Assembly (NCBI GenBank): GCA_963971425.1
Contig: OZ020521.1
Span: 374,501-438,500 of the forward strand
Source: Bryoerythrophyllum caledonicum
Taxonomy: Eukaryota > Streptophyta > Bryopsida > Pottiales > Pottiaceae
Direction: 5' to 3'
Length of the DNA stretch: 64,000 nt
Positions 53,541 through 64,000 of this stretch are shown here, piece by piece. The notes beneath the pieces were generated by a model, which worked only from the letters and a program-made list of their open reading frames with translations, had not been told where the DNA came from and made no database searches. The first letter of the stretch is position 1; every line of letters begins with the position of its first letter. The position numbers were made by a program, and so were the translations under genes.

Positions 53541-55240
53541 AATCTGCAAATGTCCCTGTGTTCTCAATGAAATCTTGGTACTGATTGAGGACTAAAACTA
53601 GATCATCTTCCTTCGTAACTAGGTTCCAAAGAACACCATTCAAGATTGGTCTCGCCAGCTCGTGCTCGTGCAACGGGGCCCATCCACGCAAAGAAGGATT
53701 CAACATAGCCCCCGCCCAATGAAGGTCAGTAATCATGAGCCTCCACCTTGCGTTAAAGGCATCTAATGCCCTTGTTGCCAAATCTTGTTCCAAGCAGAAC
53801 AGGGCATTGCGGAATCCTTGAACATAGATCCTCAATTCATGCATGACATATAGCGGGAGCATTGCCGTCAAACACACAAAGAGCACGTACCACCGGCAAT
53901 ACCATATATTCAAAATTCACACAAACGTCCCAAAATCCATCCGAGCGTATAACGCGTCGTGCATAAAGGCCTTTTGCATATGCGCTTGGTTTTTGAGTCT
54001 GCAATCCCACTAGAAAAGCATGTCATTCTTCATCAACCACCATTCTCTCCAATGCCTGGCAAACTTGGAGGAGGCGTTGTATCGTGAGAAAGTTTGTTGC
54101 AAATTGTGTCTCATTGGGCAAACGAATAGAAAGATTGGGTGATGACCTTCGAAAGATTGCTTGTGGGGCATGGTGGTTCTTGATGAATAAACAAACAACC
54201 CTTGCCTTCATAACAATCCTTTGTGCCCACGCTTCTTTGCCCTAATCTTCCAGTAAAAGATCCAAGCAATGGGCAGCACATCCTTGAACATAGAGATGTG
54301 GAATTTTTTGCATGATGTCACGACATGCGGCCGCCATGACCGGAGCATTGTCGGTGCATACTTGGACAACATTTGCATGTCCAACCGTTTGGAGAAACGG
54401 TCGGATTTGAGAAGCAACATAATAGTGGTCTTTATAATTTCCCGATGTATCGATGGTGCCTATGAAAACATCCCCTTTTCTGCATGACTGAACAACATTT
54501 AGCAAAGGTCGGTTCTGAATGTTGTCCCACCCATCACTACATATTGTAACGCCATACTTTGATATAGCATTACCCATGGCTACATTGACAGCCGTTTGTA
54601 CATCAACTTTTTGGTTTGTCAACAACTTTGTACGTACGGCATTGTAGGTCAGTGGATGGTAGGCGGGCATTCGTGCGCGTGCAATTTCCTAAACCGCTTT
54701 TACAAACGTAGTGTCTTATGATATTGAATAGAATGTTTGCTTCATAGAAAGCACTAGACCAAGCCTCGTCCAAGAGCTGCCTTTTGGAAATGTTGAAGCC
54801 CTCAGGCAAGGTCGCTTGACGTAGCTCTCGAGGTTCCCTATCTAAGTGTACGGATTCCACGCCACAACTGGTTTAGGAGGTCTGAATCTACTCTACGTCG
54901 TCGTCCACGGATTGTGTCAATAAGTGTTCCACTCCAATCCCATTCTCGTCATCCACACGTTGTTGGGAACAGGGACATCGTTGGCAGCATCATGACAATT
55001 AGGAACAATCCCATCACAACCTTGAAACAACACACGCACATGTGGAGGCACCATCTATCACAGTTGGACGTCACGATCTAGATTACTAGGATGACGGTAC
55101 CTCATTTGCGACAACATCATGTCGGCTCTATAAGACATGGAGTGAGAGCAAAACCGACACTTCACTTGTTGTGCTGCTCTTGGAGGAGCGTTGCCCATGT
55201 CTTCGTACCATAGATCCCATACGAAATTTCGACGTGGCAT
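53541..55240 (-). pseudogene. hAT-type transposase (BED finger, DUF659-like core), broken
   Basis: Reading leftwards: MPRRNFVWDLWYEDMG with a BED-like finger CRFC...RYRHPS (55,240-55,058); a linker (54,860-54,603, LPEGFNISKRQLLDEAWSSA); a DUF659-like catalytic core (54,670-54,242) with TICSDGWDNIQNRPLL, GTIDTSGNYKD, VVQVCTDNAPVMAAACR and QGCAAHCLDLLLED; then a C-terminal part (53,913-53,541, DAFNARWRLMITDLHWAGAM and LNPSLRG). Several frame changes separate the pieces and the C-terminal dimerisation domain is missing at the junction with the CACTA element. A dead copy of a common plant hAT group. Confidence 0.85.
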
Positions 55241-55869
55241 GGCGTCGCACGTAATTTAGAGCCAACTTGGGGTCAACAATTCCCTCCTCAGCAATGGGAT
55301 TTCAAGCAATGCATTCTTGTATAAAGAATCCAAGGTCTTGAAAGCCACTAAGCAGGATTAAGGACGATCACCTTGAGATGGCACTATTATATACTAAAAT
55401 TCAAATGGAGCAGGCGCGGTTGGGGTGCGGACTAGCAGCGGACGTAGCCGTGGACAGCCCGCAAACAAGTCGCGGACTGGCCGCGGACTACAAGCAACAC
55501 TCGTTCGGATTGGCCGTGGAATGGCCGTGGCCAACCTTAGATAACGGAGTGAGGCGCAAATTGGCACGGACACTCCTTCAACCCATGCTGAAAATTACTG
55601 CGACATGAATTTACCGCAATTGATGATATGACTGCACATGTGGCATGCAGATTCCTTCCTGTATCCAACGTGTCTCTCTCTCGGTAAATGTGAAAATTGT
55701 ATTTTCTGCCGTCAAAATGGCCCCGTCACAGTAAAGTCACGATCCGTCACAATGTCATGCCGTCATTGTGTCGTGACATCGTGACATTGTGACCAAAATT
55801 GTCCTCGTCACGACACAACAGACAACCCTGATGTCTCCCGTTGTCTTTGTATACTTATGCAAGGTCTTC
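55241..55869. other. Noncoding flank of the hAT gene
   Basis: 5' flank of the transposase. 55,420-55,520 is rich in GCGGAC and GGCCGTGG words and 55,725-55,815 has about seven GTCAC or GTGAC words in both orientations; these may be hAT subterminal motifs. No TIR could be assigned. Confidence 0.45.
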
Positions 55870-56125
55870 ATTAATTTTGATTGTATGGTTTGATGTAAGA
55901 ATGACTTTTTTGGGGTTGCATATGGTTGCGTGTATATTTAGGAGGAGGATGATTATAGGTGGGATAACTTATCTTGAGTTCCAAAATTGTTCTTGAGGAT
56001 GGTGTACTTGGATGGTTTCTAAGTAGGATTTGTTTTGGATGTTTTGATAGTATTGATGATATCGGTATTTGGCCATTATTTTTTACTTCTCTCTTCTTGC
56101 CTTTGAATTGGTGCATTTGAGTTTA
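55870..56125 (-). pseudogene. LINE-C: short fragment of LINE ORF2 linker
   Basis: The minus strand aligns at DNA level with 37,660-37,860 of LINE-2 and 9,230-9,420 of LINE-A (GGCCAAATACCGATAT...ATACTATCAAAACA; GCAACCCCAAAAAAG). Frames no longer correspond. Both ends are undefined. Confidence 0.7.
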
Positions 56126-56289
56126 TCATTTAGGGAAGCTCAAGTGCCGATTCTGTGAGGAGAATGGGAGTAGTGTTATTTTCATATGGAGGGCTTGTAA
56201 ATTTTTCATCTAAAAGGTAATAACTAATAATTATTCCATTTAAAATTGTAAAAAAATATTTCCTACAACTCACCCCTCAATCCATCAAC

Positions 56290-57132
56290 TACGGAGGGCA
56301 CTTCCAACAACCCCGAATATTCAGGTGGTAAACTTAAGAAGAACAATCGTCGACAAAAGTGGAAAAACGAGCCTCCGAGGTATGGAAGGTCTGAGCTGAG
56401 GGCTACTGCCATTAATGCCGATCAGCTCAACAATCCGAGTGACGAGTGCAAGACCCTCATCACAAGGTCAATTTATAATTATTACAAGTAGACCTCGTTG
56501 ACGAGGTTGAATCTTGGCTATCTCTTGCACATTCCAGAGAACGGAAAAAGGCGTTCTTGGCCGACATGAAGGAAAGGTTCATAGAAGCTCTCGAGGATGA
56601 CAAGTGGTTTGAAGACAAGTACAAGAGCGACTTTGAGAAGTGGATAGAGCACCGGTTGAAGGATTCTTTGTAGAATCAAGCGGAACTACTTGAAAAGTAT
56701 TTGCGCCTCAATGGAACGAAGGGCACCGTTGAATACACGGAGTATATGGCCAAATTGGCTAGCTTTAAGGAGGCGCTGGTTACATGGCACCCCAACCGGA
56801 CCAACAAGCGATGCTACAAAGACAACAACGGCGACAAAAATACGTATCATCTCAATGGAGAACACCTCGTGTTTCTGCAATACGGCGTTTGGATAGACTA
56901 CATCGAAGGTGGACGTCGAGGGGAGTATGGCAAGGTCCAAAAGTGCTATATTCTAGGAGATGAGAGGATTCTCCCGCACTCGCCCTTTCCAAGCAAGAGG
57001 CCAAATCACACCACCATGGCCATCAAGGTCAGTCAATTGCAGGCCGAGGCCCTTGCCATACGATTTCTGCACCTCGATTGCATTAGAAAGCTCGCCGTGT
57101 ACAACGAGTACTCCGAAGGCTTCAGCATCTAG
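56290..57132 (+). pseudogene. Unrecognised coding-like stretch
   Basis: Codon use is more G/C-rich than the flanks and the predicted peptides look like a real protein: KERFIEALEDDKWFEDKYKS, YMAKLASFKEALVTWHPN, HLVFLQYGVWIDYIEGGRRG and VSQLQAEALAIRFLHLD. The last frame (56,701-57,132) is 143 codons. It ends 20 bases before the partial LTR at 57,152, so it could be a passenger or part of that element, or an unrelated gene fragment. I do not recognise the family. Confidence 0.45.
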
Positions 57133-57151
57133 TGGAACGGCAGTTTATTGT

Positions 57152-57873
57152 TGTAGAGGATAAAATTTTCTAGTAAATGTAAATAAAAACCAAGATAATT
57201 TCCTAGTGGGGGATCTTAGGGAGGCTTGGTTTAGTCTATTGTTTTAATAACTAAGGTCACATGTTAGATAGGAATGTCTTTTGTTTAACAAATTGCTTAA
57301 GATAACAAATTATCCATCATGGATGTGTTAATTAACCCATGTGCTTTTCCCGTGAGTGCACTCTACAATCTTACAATCAATTAGTGATTAAACATGCATT
57401 TTGTAATTGTGTGGGATCCTCTCACTAAAGGACACAAGTAGTCTTTAAGTGTTTTAGTGAGTGATACAATTTGTTTTTTCATAATCAATGCATCATAACC
57501 AACTCTATTGCCAACTCTAATTGTTATTTCCTTAATTTTATTAGAATTCACAACTATGCTAACTATTCTACATTGCCATGAGCTTTCGGAAGCAAAACTC
57601 TATCATGGCTTCCGACTTTTGCTCCACTAGTCCACCTTAAGTTAATCATTTCATCATACCTGCAAAACATTCCATTCAAAGAAACACTAGCCAACAATCA
57701 TATCTTAGTCTTCATATAATTGTTTTTATTAATAATCCAATGCTATCAAATCTATGTGTTCTTTCACTGATACTTCCTTATGGCAAATGGTCTTGTTTTA
57801 TGTTGTCAATCTCATAACACAAACAAACAATCTATTTTTCTTTAGCTTGACTTAATACACACTTGGTCAGGTT
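57152..57873 (-). repeat. Partial LTR related to the LTR at 5,283
   Basis: Starts TGTAGAGGATAAAATTTTCT and follows 5,283-6,000 closely (ACTAAGGTCACATGTTAGAT, GTGGGATCCTCTCACTAAAG). Homology ends at about 57,873, where LINE-3 5' sequence seems to begin, so the LTR is truncated. It is a second, diverged copy of the same gypsy family. Confidence 0.82.
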
Positions 57874-59102
57874 TGCTTGAAGAAAGGCCACATGAAAGAG
57901 CAGGAATGAAGACTGAGTGAGCTCCATAATTTCTGGTGAGGGGAGGTGTGACCTAGTTTCGAACAACAAAGATTGTGGGCACCAAGAGGTGGCTCACCTT
58001 GGTGAGGGCTCACCACAAGTTTTTGAGTTTCGAAAAGGAGAGTCTAGGACGCAGATAGTGTTGGAAAAGAGCTCACATACTTGCAGATCTGGGGTTTTTT
58101 GAGTAAATGAGGCTTAGATCTATAGTGTGCGTTTACTGAGAAGCATGGGAGCAAGTGTTGGCACATAGATTGAGTTAACCTCTTACAAACAAGATCCACC
58201 CAGATCTGAGCATTAGATACCAGATCTGCAGATCTCCTTACTAGTCGTTGCACCCCCCCAAAACCCAGATATTCATCCTTATTATTGAAAGACAAGTCTT
58301 ACAAGCAACAATCAGTGCATCCACAACTTTGGCAAACAATCACACCAGCAGCAGAAGGAAGCAACAACACTTCAGCAGCAGTAGGCAACAACAACACACA
58401 GGCAGTAACAAAGTACACAACCCTGGAGAACGACACAACAGCAGCAACAAACAACAAGTATCACCTACCTTAGTAAGTTTTTCAAACAATTGCTTTTAAG
58501 ATCCTTGCATTAACACACAAGATCTATAGCCCACACACCTTCGATAAAGCACTCTTTGCAATACAAGTCTCTTAGTGATTTAACCTAATAAGTAGATTAG
58601 AACATTGACAGTGGTAATACTAGACTATAACTACTAAGCTGACCTAACCCTAGATCACATAAACCCTTAGCACACACATAGAAAGTTACACATCTATAGT
58701 AGTGCGCGGAAGCGCTGCACAAATTTCTCTGGAAAACTACAGGTATGCAGAAGGAAGACCAAGTACACAAGCCCACATTCCGGACCTGCACCTACACTTG
58801 AATTAAGTCCGAGAGAAGATCAGCGCCAACACTGTGAAGAACACCTGCGCTGAAGAGCCCCCGCAGAGACACTAGAAGTCAAGAAAACACTGCTGGACCA
58901 GCTCACTCGGAGACACAGCAGCAGTCAACATCAACAACATGGAGAAGTGGACAGTAGGGAAGTGGACAGAAGGGAGCTGAGCAGGGCCGCCTCTTCACCT
59001 GCAACACAAGTTAACCTGACGTTAGATCCCAGAGCTCGCGATCCGGAGAACTGAACTTGAAAGACCAATGACTTTAACAAGGAAATTCCGACCCCGAGAG
59101 AA

Positions 59103-59318
59103 GCCTCCAACCCTGACATCGAAACAAGACTCCTCAGTCCCGCTCGGAAGGTGCATCGACTCAGGTGTACCGACCTCCAACTCGGACATCATAACAAGAC
59201 TCCTCAGGCCAGTTCAGAAGGTGCATTGACTCAGGTGTACCGTCTTCCAACTCGGACATCGAAAACAAGACTCCTCAGACCCGAAAGGAAGGTGCATCGA
59301 CTCATGTGTACAGACTTT
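59103..59318 (+). repeat. 70-bp tandem repeat in the LINE-3 5' UTR
   Basis: Units start AAGGTGCAT(C/T)GACTCA at 59,148, 59,218 and 59,289 (periods 70 and 71), with a partial unit before. Each contains CTCGGACATC and AACAAGACTCCTCAG. Confidence 0.88.
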
Positions 59319-59989
59319 GGCCCGAAGCCTCATATATCCTCGACTTGACAAGAAGGTGCACAGACCAAGACGTAACAACTCAAGCACTTATCCAAGCACA
59401 AGGCGCAAGATCATCAACAACACAAGAACAAGAAACCAACTCGAGGAACAGGAGCCCGCACCCGAACTGTGACGACAGAAGATCAGTAGAGAACTCAACA
59501 GCCATAATCCGATCAGGAGATCCAGACAAGCGTCGAAGGCATTCAACAACCATCATCAACTCCAAAAGATGGTGGGAAGAAGAACAGTGTTCACTAGAGA
59601 TCAGGAAGAAGTACAAAACACGCAGCACCAACTCAAGACCTTAGAAGAGCAAGACCAACACAGCAAAGAGAGGACCTCGGAGAAGACTAGCACACAAGGA
59701 GAGAGAACCGGCAAGAGATCCCAGCCAGCCCAGCAACGCTACACGAACCCCTGCACGAGACTGAGAGCACTACATCGTATCTGGAACATACCACGCCGTG
59801 CCAGGTTCGTTCGTGCCTGAGAATCGTGCCAGGCTCTCTCACCAGCGACCTACTGCCAAGAGCCAACGAACCACTGTAGGGAGCCACGATCTACTGCAGA
59901 AGAGCCAACGACTACTACTAAAAAAATTTTGCGACCTACTGCCGAGAGCCTGAGAACCATAGCAGCGAACAGCGACCTGCTGCCGGAGA

Positions 59990-60220
59990 ACCAACGACCC
60001 ACTGCGAGGAGCCAACGACCATTGAGAGGAGCCAGCGACCCACTGCGAGGAGTCAGCGACCCGCTGCAGGGAGTCAGCGACCCACTGCGAGGAGCCAGCG
60101 ACCCACTGCGGGGAGTCAGCGACCCACTACGAGGAGCGAGCGACCCACTGTGAGGAAACATCGACCCAGTGTGAGGAGCCAGCGACCCACTACGAGGAGC
60201 CAACGACCCACCGTTGCGAT
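59990..60220 (+). repeat. 21-bp tandem repeat in the LINE-3 5' UTR
   Basis: About eleven units of GAGGAGCCAGCGACCCACTG-type sequence, period 21, with variants such as AGGGAGTCAGCGACCC. The 21-base period gives a 7-residue repeat in any frame, but no gene is implied. Confidence 0.9.
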
Positions 60221-60362
60221 CTAGCGACCTACTGAGGAGAGCCAAATCCTCCCATACAAGACTAAAGATAAGCCCCCTCAAAAGGTACGTTGCTCACCTT
60301 CTTTCCTTTTTGTTAACAATTCTAAAAGCAAGATAAATAAGACAACAAGTAGTGATAATAAT

Positions 60363-61997
60363 ATGTCTATCACAAAACGAAACCTTAGGTTCGAGGAAAA
60401 CATGGACATTGATGGAGTGGGGACAAGTTCAACAATAAATTGGAGAGAGAAAGGAATAAGAAAGAACACAGAGGAGAAAAATGGCAACACCAAGAAGAGT
60501 AGGAGCACACAGGAAGAGGTAAGCCAATCCCCTCCCCTTAACGCAATGACCATGTCTCTAAAGTTTTGGCTAGGATTTGAAGACATGGAGCGCCCTGCAA
60601 TCGAGGAAGGGCTAGAAGAACTCCTATATGACGAAAAGGTGGAAGACATGGTGACTAGAGGGTTCCTGGAACACGAGGCCAAAGAGTTCAAGATGTCAAA
60701 GGTGGCCTATCCAAGGATTCCCCAGCTCTACTATCCCATTGCACGAGCAGGAAGCGAGGAGCAACACTACAACATCACACAGATTCCCCAACACACCAAA
60801 GTCAACGGTGCCACAGGTTTGGCACATGGTTTCCACGTGGTTATCCACTTTGAACCCCCTCCCTCCATTCTATTGCATGATGATGTTCATAAAATGATAA
60901 CACATAGACTAGATAACATGGACATTAAACTTGGAGAAGGAGTTATGGACCCAATCTATATACATTGTCATAGTGTTAAAAGAGGTGGGCAAAAGGGAGT
61001 GTGGACCGGCATGTTCAAACTTCACTTATTAAACCCCGGAACCGATGCTCTCATGTTGTTAAAAGGAATTAGACCTTTCATTCTTAACATAAACAACCAA
61101 AACACCATTGGAAAAGTATGTGAAGCTTACCCCCAAATTGCTAATGCTTCTAACCTCTCCGTGCAAGTGCGTAGTGACACATTGATAGGTATTTCCGCAC
61201 ACCAACTCTTCAAGGACATCCTCATCAACAGCTTCAAGCGTAGCCAAGACTATGAGATCACGGGAGTGACCAAGGGAGAAGGAGATCCCCACGCCTTCAT
61301 TGCCGCCACCACCCCTATACAAGCCTCCAAGATCCAACTTCAACACATCACCACCCACCACGAAGTCATCAAGGCAAGGAAGACATACAATGATGGTCGT
61401 ATGACCCCCGAGACTAAGGCAAGGAAAGATGCAATATCCCTCACCCTCTCTCCATTACCCCTTCTCATGAATGTGCAAGATGTCACTAGTGCTATCCAAA
61501 AAATCATGGGAGTGAATAATGTTAAGTCCATATGGTTCCATAAGGAAATTGGAGGTAGGCACAATGGCAAAGCTAACGTGGAATGTGCTAACCCAATAGT
61601 ATACAAGCAATTTGTTAGAAAACACTTCGACATTGGTGACAACTTCGTAGACTTCACTCCACATTGGAAGAGCTTGGAAGGCACACAACCCCCCACGGAG
61701 GAACAAATCAACGCATTTGGCTTCAACGACATCAATGCCGCCATGGTCAACACCGTGGCAACCTTCAAGATACAAGACACCCCGACCGCCATCACCAAGA
61801 AAGAGTTGAAGGAGGCCTTGGAAGAGAACAACAAGAAGGTGATAGAAGAAAGCAAGAAGTACACCGACACCCTCCACAACTCCTTGATGGAACACCTAGA
61901 CAAGATAGAGGAAGCCATGAATGCCACAAGACTTGCATTCCAAGCCATGAAAGGAAGAATGCCCCCAAGACTTGAAGATAGGTCGCCAAACATGTAA
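60363..61997 (+). CDS. LINE-3 ORF1: RNA-binding-type protein with C-terminal coiled coil
   Basis: An intact 544-codon frame. The N-terminus (1-55) is basic and Ser/Thr-rich. Residues about 60-300 form a globular part (KFWLGFEDMERP, EQHYNITQIPQHTKVNG, HCHSVKRGGQKGVWTG, LKGIRPFILNI). About 365-440 looks like an RRM: VTSAIQKIMG, NNVKSIWFHKEIGG and KANVECANPIVYKQFV. About 477-535 is heptad-rich (KKELKEALEENNKKVIEESK, LMEHLDKIEEAMNATRL), a likely trimerising coiled coil. Human L1 ORF1p has the coiled coil first, so the order here is reversed. It should coat LINE RNA in the cytoplasm. Homologous to the LINE-A and LINE-B ORF1 remains. Confidence 0.85.
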   Translation: MSITKRNLRFEENMDIDGVGTSSTINWREKGIRKNTEEKNGNTKKSRSTQEEVSQSPPLNAMTMSLKFWLGFEDMERPAIEEGLEELLYDEKVEDMVTRGFLEHEAKEFKMSKVAYPRIPQLYYPIARAGSEEQHYNITQIPQHTKVNGATGLAHGFHVVIHFEPPPSILLHDDVHKMITHRLDNMDIKLGEGVMDPIYIHCHSVKRGGQKGVWTGMFKLHLLNPGTDALMLLKGIRPFILNINNQNTIGKVCEAYPQIANASNLSVQVRSDTLIGISAHQLFKDILINSFKRSQDYEITGVTKGEGDPHAFIAATTPIQASKIQLQHITTHHEVIKARKTYNDGRMTPETKARKDAISLTLSPLPLLMNVQDVTSAIQKIMGVNNVKSIWFHKEIGGRHNGKANVECANPIVYKQFVRKHFDIGDNFVDFTPHWKSLEGTQPPTEEQINAFGFNDINAAMVNTVATFKIQDTPTAITKKELKEALEENNKKVIEESKKYTDTLHNSLMEHLDKIEEAMNATRLAFQAMKGRMPPRLEDRSPNM

Positions 61998-64000
61998 AGT
62001 TCAAAGACCTCAAGGTAATACATAGTTACCAATTAGTATTCAATACCCTACACATATTGTATCCTACTAGTAGAAAATACAACTACCTCACTAGTACAAT
62101 ACACATAGAAATCCTTACATACTTCAAAACTATATACAAATACGGTTTTTAATACAAATAAAAAATACACACTACACTACGAGGACGCCTACATAATACC
62201 CAAATACCTCACCATATACCAAACAAATACTAAATACTATATTCTACATACAAAATACATACACCATAAGGACTACTACCCCAACTACTACACCTACTAT
62301 ACCAATTACGAATACCAAATAATAAGTACAAAAAACAATATAAACACATACACACAAACACACAAACATAAATACAATTCCATAACACATTCCCAAACAA
62401 AGACACAAAAAACCACATACTTAAGGATTCCAAAAAACACGTATACAAAAACACAAACAAAAAGGACAAAAAATCATAAATACACACACAAGTACTTGCG
62501 CATAAATACACGCACATATACAACTATACACAAAACATTAAAAAAACAACAAACAAATATAAACAAAAAGCTACACCATAACATAAACATGAAAAAACAA
62601 ACACAAAAATACAAACATAAACAAAAAACATCGAAAAATACAAACGCAAATAAAAACAAAAAAACACGTAAAAACACAACCACACATAACATGCACAACA
62701 AAAACAAAACTACCACCATAACCACAAGACAAGACATAATCCCATGCTATAATATAGAAATAAAAACTAAAACACCAAAAAGCCGATATACAACCAATAT
62801 TCCTAAGCTCGCCATAACTACAAATATAAATCCAAAAACCCCCTAGAACAAAGGGGTACATAAAATCCCAAAAAAATACAACTCTAAGACCAATAGAAAA
62901 CACCAAACAATATCACAAAAAGGAATTACTAGAAAACATACCACTAATCCCAAGCACATAAAGCTACTACTACTTTTAAGCGGAGACATAGAGACCAACC
63001 CGGGACCCATGCCTAATATACTAAAAAGACACCCTACATCACATAAGAAAAATGCCAAATTATACTTCATACCGAATACCATAAAATTCCAACCGGAATA
63101 TAAACACATTGCAAAAACCTTCGCACCCTTCTTCAAAAATACACATACATTACACCACATACAAAACACTACACACCCAAACATTGCCCAATACATACAA
63201 CAAAAAAATACACACCCACCACCCCACATCCTATATGCCCTAATAGTCACTACACATCCACATATAGATGAATGCAACTATCTCCTAAACCCACAAAACT
63301 CAAACACAATCACATGGACCAACACACTACTACAAACTCTAATAAACCTAGAAAACCCCCCAGAACGTCACATACACATCACGCACCCCTATATAAAGTT
63401 TCTTGAAGACAACCAAAATATCATAAACCATGAAACCTCAATACATAAAAACCTATACGATTTTCTACATAGTCAAAACATACCTCCCTCTATTGAAACA
63501 ATAAAACTAAAATTCCCGTACCTTCCCAACAACCTCATAAATGAATTATTAAAATGCTTAGACCCTATTTCAGAATACACCCGTCCCCCACCACCACCTC
63601 CCGACATCCCTCCACAAAACCAAAACAACAATATAAACCAAGAAGATACATACATAATCACATGGAATGCCTCCTCACTAAACACCGTCCTTCCTAGTCT
63701 ACAAAATTTAGTCACAAACACAGACACACCACCGGCCCTCATAGTTGTACAGGAAACAAAACTTACCGCCACAAAATCTACAAAATATATACAAAATATA
63801 TTTCAAGACTATAAACTCGTCTTTAACAACACACTTACACTCACTAGATGCATCCAACAAAGAAGACCATACACACCAGGTCGGGGTGGACTCCTCACAT
63901 TAATACACAAAAAATATGCCTTCCCGGGCAACATCAACAAAATCCCTAGCCCCATGCATATATCACCTTACATCCAAATAATCAAAATCACTAACCACCC
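61998..64000 (+). pseudogene. LINE-3 ORF2 N-terminus, 2A and apurinic-type endonuclease (partial)
   Basis: 62,000-62,980 is a G-poor, Lys/Asn/Thr/His-coding region; the frame from about 62,490 is the 2A frame but has a TAG at 62,844-62,846. After the 2A (Met at 63,009) the frame is open to the window end for 330 codons: MPNILKRHPTSHKKNAK, PNIAQYIQQKNTHPPP, then the endonuclease motifs ITWNASSLNTVLPSLQ, VVQETKLTATKS and RPYTPGRGGLLTLIHKK. If the TAG is real this copy cannot make full ORF2 from the upstream start, though initiation at Met 63,009 is possible. Confidence 0.82.
62985..63008 (+). other. 2A-like ribosome-skipping motif, LINE-3 copy
   Basis: Codons for DIETNPGP, preceded by LLLLSG and followed by ATG CCT AAT (MPN). 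Codons GAG and CCG here replace GAA and CCC of LINE-2. Confidence 0.9.

Larger units (their letters stand above)
57874..60362 (+). other. LINE-3 5' UTR with tandem repeats
   Basis: No conserved frame. Contains a GCGGAAGCGCT core (58,706-58,716), CAG/CAA-rich sequence (58,310-58,460), a 70-bp repeat (59,103-59,318) and a 21-bp repeat (59,990-60,220). The start is set at the end of LTR homology and is approximate. It is likely the promoter-bearing region. Confidence 0.6.
57874..64000 (+). mobile_element. LINE-3: plus-strand LINE with complete ORF1, cut by the window edge
   Basis: The best-preserved 5' half: a 5' UTR of about 2.5 kb, an intact ORF1 (60,363-61,997), then ORF2 with its low-complexity region, 2A site (62,985-63,008) and an endonuclease open to the last base. 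One in-frame TAG at 62,844-62,846 lies before the 2A. The rest of ORF2 is beyond the window. Confidence 0.87.

Noticed and set aside
55378-55608. 76-residue frame with LAADVAVDSPQTSRGLAADY
   Set aside because: Simple GC-rich repeats in the hAT flank; no homologous domain and no gene context.
58248-59820. Gln/Asn/Thr-rich frames in the LINE-3 5' UTR
   Set aside because: CAG/CAA-type simple sequence and tandem repeats give open frames by chance.

Overview
The window looks like transposable-element-rich intergenic DNA from a large eukaryotic genome, most likely a streptophyte (land plant or charophyte). Plant-type signals are a CACTA terminus (CACTACAAGAAA), a hAT transposase with a DUF659-like core, a Ty3/gypsy element primed by a tRNA-Asp-type site, and AAACCCTAA telo-box motifs. 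I see no tRNA, rRNA or CRISPR, no bacterial-type operon and no complete ordinary host gene. Only two exon-like pieces (51,846-52,637) look host-derived, and they sit inside a DNA transposon.

Layout. 1-7,244: Ty3/gypsy element on the minus strand (gag-protease, leader, primer-binding site, a 1.96-kb LTR), running off the left edge. 7,245-9,214: unassigned. 9,215-45,829: one old minus-strand LINE (LINE-A) opened by nested insertions: solo LTR-1 (9,655-12,402); plus-strand LINE-1 (16,578-29,628, 12-bp target duplication), itself split by a 12.3-kb terminal-inverted-repeat DNA transposon (16,912-29,251); and plus-strand LINE-2 (31,007-40,479), flanked by two 1,014-bp direct repeats and carrying solo LTR-2 (35,293-37,310). 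45,830-47,991: LINE-B (minus), cut by a CACTA-type element (47,992 to about 53,540). 53,541-55,240: broken hAT transposase. 55,870-56,125: scrap of LINE-C. 56,290-57,132: unidentified coding-like stretch. 57,152-57,873: partial LTR like the one at 5,283. 57,874-64,000: LINE-3 (plus), which leaves the window inside ORF2.

The LINE family is the main recurring system. ORF1 encodes an RRM-like protein with a C-terminal coiled coil. ORF2 reads: G-depleted low-complexity N-terminus, 2A-like ribosome-skipping motif (GDIETNPGP), apurinic-type endonuclease, reverse transcriptase, RNase H, CCHC finger, and a C-terminal PD-(D/E)xK domain like the restriction-like endonuclease of R2 elements. Two endonucleases in one LINE recall Dualen/RandI of green algae. 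A 2A site in such an element, a covarying 3' hairpin and a TTC tail are further points of interest.

The second candidate for an undescribed system is the 12.3-kb DNA transposon. It has perfect 30-bp TIRs and two large divergent genes: an intact 1,060-residue DUF7869-like putative transposase (plus) and an unrecognised 1,138-residue protein (minus), preceded in the same frame by a 131-157-residue reading frame. All family assignments are by eye and memory; no database search was possible.
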